A model generated the notes under the pieces. It ran no database searches and was not told where the DNA came from. It saw only the letters and a program-made list of their open reading frames with translations. Shown piece by piece: positions 13,801-24,110 of a stretch of DNA of 64,000 bases (its first letter is position 1; the number at the start of each line of letters is the position of its first letter). The DNA comes from Alentia gelatinosa. Lineage: Eukaryota; Annelida; Polychaeta; Phyllodocida; Polynoidae. The stretch is taken from NCBI GenBank assembly GCA_950022655.1, contig OX465587.1, forward strand, positions 26,415,716 through 26,479,715. Reading direction: 5' to 3'. The translations under genes were made by a program, and so were the position numbers.

Positions 13801-14525
13801 GTTTACGAACGATGCCGAGTTTATAACTCCTACACAGATTAACTACACTCCCTCTGACTTCAGCATGAAGTGGAGGCCACGCGCCTTCAAAGTTCTGAGA
13901 AATCCAGATTCACCAACATGTTAGCATTGTTCAAAGCCTGATGTACTTATACTAAGGATAGTGATTTTAGTGTAGTTGAAAGAAAACTCTGCGAAATAGA
14001 AATCCTCAGCTAAACTTGATCCATGAAATCTTTGCTAAACTCACATAATCCATGAAACATGGCTATACTGTAATACATGATCTCACACTGGCTTACTATA
14101 AATGTTCTCTCACCTCGACTATACTATATCTCCCACCCCGTGATACAAATGTTCCTGTTCAGTATAGATACTGACTTGAACTCCTACAGAAACAATAGAA
14201 TCTAGATGTCGCTAATCATTGGGTGTGACTGGAAGAAGGTTAACACGGTCAATATTTCTCCCAAGAGTTTCAACAATATTTTGTCCATTCATAATAGTCT
14301 TATCCAATACTAAGTTGAGTAGCTTTGAATTAAGTCCTAGTTACAAGGGAATTAAAACTCTCCTCACATCCTGTTGCATTCTTGTCGCTGTTGACAAATT
14401 GAGAACTGAAAATCACATCAGCCCATTTACTTTTCTTTCAGGATCTTTTGTCCAAGGTTCGAGCAATGCTGAAAGCCTCTCGCGCACAGATACTCAAGGA
14501 GGAGGGCCCGCTGAGTCTCGACTAA
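1899..14525 (+). CDS. SFSWAP: Splicing factor SFSWAP (suppressor of white-apricot homolog), 16 exons, 1061 aa
   Basis: Exons: 1899-2083, 3539-3702, 4327-4449, 5451-5527, 5858-6086, 6509-6591, 7343-7473, 7767-8114, 8897-9309, 10138-10266, 10782-11036, 11510-11798, 12352-12600, 12944-13129, 13458-13698, 14442-14525. All introns are GT-AG and all phases agree. Domains in order: N-terminal SWAP domain (about 24-155) with [16 protein letters not shown] and [17 protein letters not shown]1 (about 189-243); proline-rich segment; SURP2 (about 458-512, [18 protein letters not shown]); a basic helix ending [12 protein letters not shown] (near 660); RS-rich region (about 713-953); DDVIVIS, a SUMO-interaction-like motif; and a conserved C-terminus [10 protein letters not shown]. 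This is the order of human SFSWAP. The family regulates alternative splicing in the nucleus, and the fly gene represses splicing of its own early introns. Start ATG has good context (CACCATGG). Confidence 0.93.
3685..4150 (+). repeat. Tandem array made of the SFSWAP exon 2 end plus its splice donor
   Basis: The last part of exon 2 (GAGAAGGCCTTGTATGAAG) and the donor GTACGTGT are repeated about ten times across the following intron in degenerate units of roughly 40-50 bp. Copies of GCCTTGTATGAA occur at about 3731, 3813, 3853 and 3928, several still followed by GGTAC or GGTGT. Only the first copy is needed by the gene model. Confidence 0.85.
4465..4975 (+). repeat. Short tandem repeats in SFSWAP intron 3
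   Basis: Units of about 36-38 bp containing CTATAGCTACACCTATTACC and AGAACTTTCC occur in two clusters, about 4465-4580 and 4845-4975, separated by unrelated sequence. They begin shortly after the exon 3 donor but are not clearly derived from the exon. Confidence 0.7.
7085..7228. repeat. Foldback (inverted-repeat) element in SFSWAP intron 6
   Basis: The arm around 7104-7140 (GGACGGGCGG, then GAGGTTGACG) reads as the reverse complement of the arm around 7177-7215 (CGTCAACCTCTCG, then CCGCCCGTCC), with a centre containing CTTTCGCTCTTGTATTACTA. A diverged relative of the centre and one arm is found near 21455-21525, so it is a dispersed MITE-like family. Confidence 0.7.
8680..8934 (+). repeat. 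Triplicated SFSWAP exon 9 acceptor region
   Basis: Three tandem units of about 85 bp (about 8680-8763, 8764-8849, 8850-8934) each contain TGTAAACTGCAT-like sequence, an ATTTCATGT stretch and TAATTGTGCA. The third holds the real acceptor at 8897. The first keeps GTGCAG followed by GATGCCCAACATCATCAT, almost identical to the real exon start. The second has lost the AG (GTGCACG). Confidence 0.85.
9537..9935. repeat. Dispersed repeat, copy 1 (SFSWAP intron 9)
   Basis: This sequence is shared with 61331-61600 and 62160-62300. Common landmarks are GATGAAAATCCCTGAAATCC, GAATACATAGCTAACA, CCATGCACATATTTGGT and CTTGGAG.TCACAGACTGTAG. It has no open frame and no obvious terminal repeats that I can define. 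A poly-G run follows near 9950. Confidence 0.7.
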
Positions 14526-14624
14526 ATCGGCTGTTGTGTTCGCCTTTGTCAGGATGTATATACACAGAGTCATGGACCTGACAGTGAGACACGCCTCAGC
14601 TTCAGGTTTCTATTGGTGCTGCCT

Positions 14625-14815
14625 TTAACAATGGCCGAACCAGAGGGCCCGCTGACTAAATTATGGTTGAACCAGATAATCCACTGTCTAAGCCATGGTC
14701 AAACCAAACAACCCACTGTCTAAATTATGGCCAAACCAGACGGCTAGCTGTCTAAATCATGGCTGAACCAGACTGCCCACTGTCTAAATCATGGTCAAAC
14801 TGGATATCCACGGTG
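14625..14815 (+). repeat. Minisatellite just after SFSWAP stop, resembling its last codons
   Basis: Four to five units of about 37 bp contain TAAATTATGG or TAAATCATGG and CCCACTGTCTAAA. The first unit reads AGAGGGCCCGCTGACTAAAT, which closely resembles the end of the coding sequence (GAGGGCCCGCTGAG, then GACTAAAT), so the array may have been seeded from the terminal exon. Confidence 0.7.
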
Positions 14816-14879
14816 GCAGCACTGGACAGTGTGAGTGTTAGGGAACTAGCAGAATGCAATTCAACCAGGCTTTCTCTGA

Positions 14880-15450
14880 TACTCCTGGAACAACGTCAGG
14901 TAACACTATGTCTGTTCATAGGTGCACCTGGAACAACGTCAGGTAACACTATGTCTGTTCATAGGTGCACCTGGAACCACGTCAGGTAACACTATGTCTG
15001 TTCATAGGTGCACCTCGAACGACGTCAAGTGGCAAAATGCTTGTTCAAAGGTGCAGCTCAAGCAAAGTCAGGTGACATAACGCCTGTTCAGAGACGTACC
15101 TTGGACAATGTCAGGTGACACAATGCCTGTTCAAAGGCGCACCTCACATGTCAAGGTGCACAACCCTTGTTCTAAAGGCACACCTCAAATGACGTCAGGT
15201 CAAATAACGCCTGTTCAGTGACGTACCTCTAACAATGTCAGGTGACACAACACCTGTTCAATGGCGTACCTCAAACAACGTTAAGTGGCACAATGCTTGT
15301 TCAAAGGCACATCTCAAACAACGATAAGTGGCATAACGCTTGTTCCAAGGCACATCTCCAACAAGGCCAGGTGATACAAGACCTGTTCCAAGGTGCAGCT
15401 CAAACAAAGTCCACTGACACGATGCCTGTTAAAAGACACATCTCGCGCCA
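14880..15450 (+). repeat. 43-bp minisatellite downstream of SFSWAP
   Basis: About 13 units of 43-46 bp. The first three are nearly identical, with AACAACGTCAGGTAACACTA and TGTTCATAGGTGCACC; later ones drift. It lies within about 1 kb of the stop and upstream of the candidate poly(A) signal at 15905, so it may be part of the 3' UTR. Confidence 0.85.
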
Positions 15451-17350
15451 TGTCGGGCTGCTGGCAGTTCCCTCTACTCGCAACACAATCAGGTGCCATT
15501 CATCAAATTACCTTTATCAGTTCTGGTTTTTCCTGGAGTGATCTAATCTCATTTTAAGAGACCAGGATAACGGGAAACACATGAAGACAACCCCGACCTC
15601 AGTGTGGCATTTCTTATTTTCTCAACATTTATTAAAGTCTCGTGTGAATAGAATTCATATCAAGGACATACCTTTATGCATATAGAGCACCCGGCAAAAT
15701 TACAAATTGTTTTCACGAGTTGATTTAAAAAGGGGTTGGCACAAATTGTTCAGATAAATAACGAATGTGTTCATAAAGAAGCGTCGCCAATACTAGAAGG
15801 AGGACCTTTAGTTGGTACCGCAGTTTCGAGAGGAATGTATGAATTGAGGATATATAATTTTATTCCGTTTAAGGGATTGTACAAAGTGTATAGACATGAA
15901 TGAAAATAAAACTTGTAAGGTATGACTGCACTTTGATGAATTGTTGATTTAAGTAAACCGATGGAAGTCTTTTGAAAATTACAGGGAGGACAGTTTTCCT
16001 TGTTTCTATGGGAATTCATGTTCCCTTTTCAAATATGAAATAATTTTTCAGATTAGTCAGATTTTCTCCCTGATTCCCCACTGACTGACCCCCACCTTCC
16101 CTCGGTCCCTCTCCGTTGCCAACTCCGACACATTTTCCAGGGATTTCCAGTGTCTGTTAAGCAGTAAACACTGGAAGATCCACAGAAGGTTTTCCAGCCA
16201 TGAATCTCATTGGTTAATCAATAACAGATCTGGGAAGCGAGAGTGATATGAACATCCGCCATTGGTGTCAATCTTAACATTATGAAGGCTGAAATTTCGT
16301 AATTGTTTGATTTTAATGATCATATCTTCTGAAATAAGTTGTACTTGAAGCAAATTTCTCTTTAAAAATACCACTAATATCCATGTAAGATGACCGCCAA
16401 CTCATAAGAGCAAAGTGTAGGTTTAAATTTAGTTATCATTATCAATCATAGAGGGCGAAACGTGGCTATAGTGTCCATCGGAATTGCCGATATAATGTAC
16501 CCTTACAGCATGAATCTGAGTTGCATTCAATAATACATTCAGTCAGGTTCTACATACAGTTTGTTGTATACATCTTCAGTAATCATCAACGTTCAGACTG
16601 ATTTCGTCAATAACCTCAGTTATTGAATTACTATTTCTACTGTTAACGTGGTTGAATTTGATAAAAAAAAAAAAAAAAAGTGGCGAAACACCATATACTA
16701 CTAAAAGATAACTATGTTATAGAATCTAAAATGTAATAGCGCCCATGATATCAATACATTGGAAGGCTAGTCAACTCGGTATTGTTAATGTGTGAAAAGA
16801 TAAATTTGAGTAGTTAAAGTAACCTGAGAAGACCTAAAACAAAACGGTATTTGGAGATAATACAACCCCTGCTAATAATTATTCCAAGTAAAGTTTCTTG
16901 AACTTGCTTTTAAAAGAAAAATATGTAGCAGTATTTCTTTTACTTAGGTTTTAAAAGTTAGTTCCACAAAATAGCATCACTATATATAAGACACTTGACT
17001 TATATAGGTTCCCAATTGTCATAATCCTGAATTATTTGAAAATAGCAATAGTATATCAGTGTTATCTATCCACAAAGTCAAAATACTGCAGTTTCTCATA
17101 GACACCAATAGTTAAGCGCTTGCCTTTTCAGATGGCATTCCCATAGAAGTTAGCACTGTGACATGTCTTTTTTAATTTTCTAATTTCTGCTATATGGGAC
17201 TTATATTATCTAGAATTATTCGCAAAAATCAATAGAATCTAGAAATCACCCAATTATCAGCATTTGTCTTTAAATATCTTCGAGAGAAAATGAGTCATTA
17301 AAAGTCATTTGTTTTCAAAGGTATCTTTACTATATCTTCTTTTGCACAAC
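15451..17350. other. Non-coding, AT-rich; candidate poly(A) signal at 15905
   Basis: AATAAA at 15905-15910 could end the SFSWAP transcript. The rest holds a poly(A) run near 16664 and no open frame or structure I can support. Confidence 0.4.
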
Positions 17351-18212
17351 ATCTGTTTTCCTCATGGCTTCAGTGTAAACGTAAGCAGGTCGTTTGATCT
17401 CATAGGCAATTATTTAGGGTACTGTATTTTTAGAATTTTTCACTTTTTTAAAAGATTTGCTTTTTCTGTGTTCTAATGATTGAACAACATTTGTTATGTG
17501 TAGTCTTTCCTTGTAGGTCATTCCAAGTATGTGAACTAAAGTTGGTTAACCATAATCATGTGTACGTGTATAGCGCCCATAGTGCTGAACACTAAACCGT
17601 GTGGATGAAGGGCAAAGCTTTTACATTAAGCTATATAATCAAATTCAGTATTGAACAGTCCAACTGCTGGTTTGGCTATTAAAGGCCAATAATGCTATTC
17701 ATACGATGAGACATAGATCTTGTTAAATACTCGACTGAGGCGAAAAATATATACCAGTATGTGTTGTATTATATCTGTAAATCTGTTTTCCTCATGGCTT
17801 CAGTGTAAACGTAAGCAGGTCGTTTGATCTCATAGGCAATTATTTAGGGTACTGTATTTTTAGAATTTTTCACTTTTTTAAAAGATTTGCTTTTTCTGTG
17901 TTCTAATGATTGAACAACATTTGTTATGTGTAGTCTTTCCTTGTAGGTCATTCCAAGTATGTGAACTAAAGTTGGTTAACCATAATCATTTGTACGTGTA
18001 TAGCGCCCATAGTGCTGAACACTAAACCGTGTGGATGAAGGGCAAAGCTTTTACATTAAGCTATATAATCAAATTCAGTATTGAACAGTCCAACTGCTGG
18101 TTTGGCTATTAAAGGCCAATAATGCTATTCATACGATGAGACATAGATCTTGTTAAATACTCGACTGAGGCGAAAAATATATACCAGTATGTGTTGTATT
18201 ATATCTGTAAAT
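17351..18212 (+). repeat. Nearly perfect 430-bp direct tandem duplication
   Basis: Positions 17351-17780 recur at 17781-18210 in the same orientation with period 430. Reading both copies I see a single difference (G at 17560, T at 17990). No coding frame spans the unit. It is either a very recent duplication or an assembly join error. Confidence 0.93.
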
Positions 18213-18619
18213 TTTGAGTTCATTCTCAGACCATCTACGATCAACATATATGAAAATATAAATTGAATTTGGGGTGTATGGTATCTATAACCTCTCCTTA
18301 CTCTATGCACTGTAACCTACAAGGTTGTACCGGAAAAATGAGAAGAGACTGGGATTAGTTGCCTCAGACACAGGACAGCAGCACGAGACGGCACGACGCT
18401 TCTCTGTGTGTGTAAATCTGTGTAAATACGAGCAGCGCACACAGAGACACGGTAAACACAGAAGTGGGGCATCACGACTTTCCCTGTCCTCACTGTCGTA
18501 GGCTAGAGGTAGGTTAAACCCCGCCAGTAGGAACCAAGAGGAGCTGACGGCTGCAGGTAACGGGCACTGAGGCCTTTCTGGGACTTCAGTCGCCAGGTAC
18601 TGAAGCATATTTCACGGGG

Positions 18620-19080
18620 TGCTTCCTGTGCTTCTGTGCTTCTGTGCTGGAGGAGAGGTCCATAGAGTCGTTACGTCACATACACAATTGTCCAACATCA
18701 CATACGTCACTCTACAACGTCACGTATCATATGGCGCTCCCTGTGTTTCTGTACTGGAGGAGAGGAGCCTAGAGTCGTCACATCGCATAGGTCACTGTAT
18801 GGAGTTACGTTTCACACAGTGCTTCATGTGCTTCTCTGCTGGTAGACTACTCATATCACAGTCACTGTAGTACCTGTAGGAGAGGAGTATAGATTCGTCA
18901 CAGCACATACATCACTATATGACGTCACATTTCACGCTGGAGCAGAGACCCGTAGAATCGGCACGTCACATACATCATTGTACGACGTCACATACGTCAC
19001 CGGACGACGCCACCACGTTGTACACTGCGCTCCCTGCGTGTCTGTGCTAGAGCCTGTAGAGGGGAGGAGCGTAGAGTCAG
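18620..19080 (+). repeat. Degenerate repeats with CRE-like sites upstream of the 426-aa gene
   Basis: Three to four imperfect units of about 110-125 bp contain TGTGCTTCTGTGCTGGAGGA, TAGAGTCGTCAC and several ACGTCACAT or TGACGTCA sites (for example near 18920 and 18984). They end about 40 bp before the start codon at 19117, so they form the proximal upstream region of that gene. Confidence 0.65.
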
Positions 19081-19116
19081 ATACAGGCAGATACAGTTAA
19101 GTCAGATAAAGGCAGG

Positions 19117-20397
19117 ATGCGGATGTCAGAGAGACAGTGCAGCATGCTGGGCGTGGCCTCGGCCCTGCTCGCCTTCCTCCTCACACTGATCGGCATCGTG
19201 CTCACTCAGGTCCTTCCCACCAGTCCGCCCGCCCGCGCAGCCGGCCTCACGCTGGTCGTCCTGGCGGGCGGCTTCGTCATCCTCGTCATGGTCTACTCGT
19301 GCATCGCGCTCAAACGCAACTACAAACTCTTCTCCCTCTACAGTCTGGGCGAGCCCGAGCTGCGCACCGACTTGAAGCGCCGCGTGCTCGCCACCACCGA
19401 CCCCGTCCCGGAGAACCTGACGGCGCTCGCCGCGGTGTCCAGTGTAACTAGTCAGGGCAACACGCTGCGCAACGTGCCCTACGACCTCGGCCAAGGACCC
19501 TCCTCCTCCTCAGCCGCCGCCGCAGCCGTCGCCGCCATGAGGGCCGACGACAGCCGCCTGTCGGAAGAGGAGGCCGAACCGGAAGTGGACGCCGTCGTAC
19601 CGAAAATGAACGCGGCGAACACGTCGACGCTGACGTCGGTGTCGACGACGTGGAGGAAAGGAGTGACATTCAGGACGCCGACACCGAGCACTGCGTGGTC
19701 GGAGACGCCCGGTGACGAGGACGAGGCCGAGCCGCCGACGGCCGAACCCGCCATGCCCGTTTACGAGACTATCGACCGCACCGCCGCCGAGGCGCGCTCC
19801 TACCGCGACGACCCGTCCGACGCGGCGAGTCTCCGCCACGACGATGGCAGAGACTCACTTCCGGTCGGTCTACTTCCGGCGCACTACGTAGGAACGGAGG
19901 ACGACCGCATCGAGGAGTTCCTGGCTGAGCGGCCCGCCACGCCCTCTGACGGCAGCGGCAGCATACAAGAAGCCATCTATGACGCCGCCGAGGAGGGACC
20001 GGAACCGGAAGTGGAGCTGGTGGATATGTCTGGGCGACACGCCGACTTTGAGGACGCGGAGTCGGTGCAGACCTCGAGTCTGATGGGAAACATGGACGAC
20101 GCGGGCAGCACACAGAGCAGGCTGGAGCGCATGCGCGGTCTGAACCTGCTCAGGAGGAAGGAGTTCAACAAGGACTTCAACACGTATGAGAACGCCACCG
20201 CGCGGCGGGGTCGCTACTACAAGAGAGGCGCGCGCCGGTCAGGGTTAGACGACGCCAGCGACGCCGGGTCGCAGTTTGACAATGTGTCGGAGATAGGCGA
20301 GGTCGACATCCCACATGAGCGGGTGAGCGTGGCCCCATCTGACCTGTCCTACCCGGAGAGTTTACCCTCACAAGTCGACTCCAACCTCCTCTTCTGA
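19117..20397 (+). CDS. Unrecognised two-transmembrane protein, intronless, 426 aa
   Basis: A single 426-codon frame starts at ATG 19117, with an in-frame TAG upstream and no closer Met, and ends at TGA. Two hydrophobic segments lie near the N-terminus: about 10-31 (LGVASALLAFLLTLIGIVL) and about 41-65 (AGLTLVVLAGGFVILVMVY). A basic stretch follows (ALKRNYKLF), then a long acidic, Ser/Thr/Pro-rich, probably disordered tail rich in EDE and DDAS motifs, with a basic RRGRYYKRGARR near 365. The short loop between the segments suggests a hairpin with both ends in the cytosol. The frame is strikingly GC-rich compared with its surroundings, which also opens long antisense frames that I treat as shadows. 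I do not recognise the family. Its layout resembles the tail-to-tail neighbour at 24086-27960. Confidence 0.75.
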   Translation: MRMSERQCSMLGVASALLAFLLTLIGIVLTQVLPTSPPARAAGLTLVVLAGGFVILVMVYSCIALKRNYKLFSLYSLGEPELRTDLKRRVLATTDPVPENLTALAAVSSVTSQGNTLRNVPYDLGQGPSSSSAAAAAVAAMRADDSRLSEEEAEPEVDAVVPKMNAANTSTLTSVSTTWRKGVTFRTPTPSTAWSETPGDEDEAEPPTAEPAMPVYETIDRTAAEARSYRDDPSDAASLRHDDGRDSLPVGLLPAHYVGTEDDRIEEFLAERPATPSDGSGSIQEAIYDAAEEGPEPEVELVDMSGRHADFEDAESVQTSSLMGNMDDAGSTQSRLERMRGLNLLRRKEFNKDFNTYENATARRGRYYKRGARRSGLDDASDAGSQFDNVSEIGEVDIPHERVSVAPSDLSYPESLPSQVDSNLLF

Positions 20398-20590
20398 ATG
20401 GTATTGCCAGGGGAATGAATGCCTGGAGGTATCATCAGGATCCACCAGGTGAATGCGTGGAAGCATCTTTCTATAGGATCTACCAGCGGAATGCGTATAG
20501 GCATCTTCAGGATCCGCCAGGGGAATGTCTGGCTCCAGGCATCTTCAGAATCTGACAGGGGAATGCCTCAGGAATTAATAGGTTATTAAT
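20398..20590 (+). repeat. Short tandem repeats right after the 426-aa gene stop
   Basis: Three to four units of about 55-60 bp contain CCAGGGGAATG, GGCATCTTCAG and GGATCYGCCAG. They start within a few bases of the TGA and so lie in the probable 3' UTR. They do not clearly derive from the coding end. Confidence 0.7.
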
Positions 20591-23500
20591 AGAGCTTCCT
20601 GGCAACTTCATGAGGAGTAACTTGGTGTCCTTAAAGGGGTGCATCAACTAAACCTTCTCTTTAGAGGCATTTTATACTTGACGCCCTTTAGCCACATATA
20701 TACTGTCAAAAACAAGGGTTTTTATTGTCCACCTATTACGGAGACCCCATTGAAAACGTCTCTAATCCGCCAATTGATATAAATGGTAGAAGTCTGTACC
20801 GAATTACCATGGTGCTTAACAGTGCTGAGGTGTTGTATAGCAATCTGGAACTACATCTTGGAATATACATTTTATTACAATAGACTTGTTATTGATTGTG
20901 TTGGAGGATAACATACAATAATGACAGGCTTCATGTAAAGTCTATAATACATGTATATCGAAATGTTGACTGTGCCTGATTCTACCTTTGCCTGGCGAAT
21001 CCGTCGAATCAGTGAGAATCTGCGTCACTCGGGTTGAAGTACATATACTTCACCAGCCCGATTTTATTGCTTCTTCCGATGCGTCGGGCATCACTTCCAT
21101 GCCAGATATGACCGACTCTCTCCGACCTTAAGATTCTATGTACGCACATTCACTGACTGTTCCCTATTCTGAGCAGGCCAGAAGTTACTAAATTTTGCAT
21201 TATTGCCTATATATATAGACCTATCGCCGGGGTCCCGTCCGCTTTCTTTGATCTCATCCCGGGTCATTTACAAGGTTATAAAAGGAGGAGGTATGATCGG
21301 GAAGAATTAGATATCGATGTTTTATAAGTATAAGACATCGACGATGTCTTATAGGTATTAAACATCGTCATTTTATTCACCGACTCACCGAGCCGATGGT
21401 CTGAATAAATCGGGAGCAAATGTCGATGTCTTATGAACTTAGGAGTGGCTGTAATCTACTCGTAGTTGACGACGTATATCCTCACTTTCGCTCGTGTGTT
21501 ACTACGCTAATTACACGGGGGTTATGGGTACCCGTACAGAAAACTACTTATTATTGTGCCATTCGGCTTAATACCTGCCATTAGAATGAGGAGTAACGGC
21601 ATAGGGCCCAAGTAGAAGAGGGTTGATATCGTTGAATTTGGTGATTGTACACACAATACTCCTTTAGTAGAAATTGCTTGAAAAAAATATGTGTGTGACA
21701 CATTGGGTGGATTGGGCTGGACATACTTTTATGTGGTTTTAAAACCTATTACTTTTTAAACATATATTCTTAGAATTATTTGATTTTATTCATTACTTTT
21801 TGTACAGGGATTATCATTTCATATTTTATCGAGAAAAAGAAGGGTCTCTTTGGGGGAGGAGGCTTTATTTGTAATAGGGAGCCAAAGTGAGCCAACTGAA
21901 ACGATCGGTACGGTCCATGCTCAAAACGCAGTCAGGTTTACTAAACTGAATCATTGATGGAATAAGGGAACTAAAAGCACGAGTTGGTTAAAACGGGCGA
22001 TCCCTGCTCATTCTAGCTGGTGATATAATTTTCTGTATATCTGAACAGGACACAACTATAACTATGATCATCAACTGCTTATGGCGCTATATCTTGCTTT
22101 GTGAGACAACTTAAATGCTGATTCAGTTTATTGTTATTCGCATCTCATAATTAAAGCTAGGAGATGCAGAGTAGAACGAATGAAGAAAATCCTTACATTC
22201 CAATATTTGCTTAGTTTATAAGGTTTCTTTTCCAGGATACATTACAACTGCTAATTTCCGGTTCATTTCATTTCTAGCAAATCCATTTTCGATTGTATCT
22301 CATCACCATCAACGGATGTTTTTTTATAGGTATAGTCGCACGACTATAGTGATGTAGGTTCCTGTATGGGTAGTACAGTACAGTATTTTCTATCTTCAGT
22401 GGTTATTATAGAATACATATATTCTCTTTACATTCTCTTTTATTAATACTGATCCGTCTTTATTTCGTATGTCATATCATATCAATGGTCGCACGACCTC
22501 AATACACATGTGTAATACTCATATGCTTCCAATACCGGTACTTCTATTATTTTCAGTTTGTATAATTTTCCTGACTTTATTTACCACGCATAACACTAGA
22601 CACAAGAAGGGAAATAGAAAATAAATATTCACATTATTAAAAGTGTTACAGATATATCTGGCCTTTTACAGATGCCTCTTTTACTTGAATTTTGAAAAGG
22701 TCTCTGTTCTTTACCTTCTGAACTTTTACAGGTATTTTCGTCCATATATTTTTAAAGGGATGTTTTTATGAATCTATTTGTAAAACAGAACTGCTATGAA
22801 GTCACATATTATGGACCAATCATATTACAGGTTTTTGACCTTCGAATTGGAAGTCGATGTTACCCTGGCTTTCTATGATAGGTCAAGTCATATATTAGTC
22901 TTCTTTCCCCATTATCAATGTATAACTGTATGTAAAACATTGAATTGTTGGCACATCCTGTTTTGTACATTCCTCAGACCAATGATGAAGTACCCTGTTT
23001 CGTATGTTATGCAGACTGGTGATGGAGCGACCTGTTTTGTATGTTACTCAGAGTGATGATGTAGTGACCTGTTTTGTATGTTACACTCATTATTCAGACC
23101 GATGATAGAGGCTCATATTCTCGGCATGCCAGCGCCAGCGTCTTTTCGTGCATTCTGTTTGAAAACAAGAGGATTGATATAAAGTACTTTCTGATGATAT
23201 TCGTGAGCTGTACTATATGTAGAAACATGTGTAAATAGGTTTACTTGATAAAAGTCATATTAAATTACTTTGATGTTACAATTGACATGAAGCAAAGCTG
23301 GTGCTGTTGTGAAAAGTTTGTTCCATTATTTGCATCTCCTACAATCTGTACTCAAACTGATGATACACATGTATATACACGTACTCTAATATAATGTTAC
23401 TTTGATATGAATCTCTAGTTCAAAAACATGCATAATGACCTCCACTTACTTAGTTTTGTGTTCTACAACAATTTTAATTCATCAGATTCAACATCTAGGA

Positions 23501-23609
23501 AAATGAAATGCGTCTTAATTTTCAAGGTGAATCTCTAATTTGTTTTATATCATAGACCCGTGAAGAAGATACTTTGAACAGTTACATACTGCTACTTCAT
23601 ATACAGTAA
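20591..23609. other. Non-coding; palindromes, a foldback relative and small repeats
   Basis: Contains AATAAA at 21404-21409 (possible poly(A) signal of the 426-aa gene), a 25-bp palindrome at 21329-21353 (TATAAGACATCG and its complement around one base), a diverged relative of the 7085 foldback at about 21455-21525, and three short repeats with CCTGTTTTGTATGTTA at about 22985-23090. No gene seen. Confidence 0.5.
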
Positions 23610-24110
23610 ATATTATTCACGGAACCTGGTGAATCGTGTAAGAACTACAGAACCTGATGAGTTGTGTAAGAACTACCGAAACTGGTGAGTCGTGTAAGAA
23701 CTACAGAACCTGGTGAGTCATGCAAGAACTACAGGTAGACTTCTTTTTTTATTATCAGCGCATATATGGGTAGTTGGCCAATCTAGAGTGAAGTAAGAAC
23801 TACAGAACCGGGTGAGTGTTATAGGAGTGAGCACTATAGAATCTGGTGAGTCATATAAGACATACAGAACCTGGAGAGTCATGTAGGAACTACAGAACCT
23901 GGTGAGTCATGTAGGAACTACAGAACCCGGTGAGTCATGTAGGAACTACAGAATCTGGTGAGTTATGTAGGAACTACAGAAACTGGAGAGTCATTTAGGA
24001 ACTACGGAATCTGGTGAGTCATGTAGGAACTACAGAACCTGGTGAGTCATGTAAGACCTACAGAACCTGGAGGGTCATTTAAGAACTACAGAACCTGGTG
24101 AGTCTGCAGC
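23610..24110 (+). repeat. 28-bp minisatellite overlapping the stop codon of the minus-strand gene
   Basis: About 15 units of ACTACAGAACCTGGTGAGTC plus ATGTAGGA-type filler, interrupted once at about 23731-23790. The stop codon of the minus gene (24086-24088) and its last codons lie inside the outermost unit, so the rest of the array forms the probable 3' UTR. AATAAA on the minus strand occurs at 23748-23753. Confidence 0.9.

Noticed and set aside
14880..15450. CRISPR-like regular spacing of the 43-bp repeats
   Set aside because: The units are contiguous tandem repeats without unique spacers, and the context is eukaryotic.
19126..20371. Several long open frames antisense or out of frame to the 426-aa gene
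   Set aside because: They arise from the high GC content of the real frame, lack recognisable domains, and are explained as shadows.
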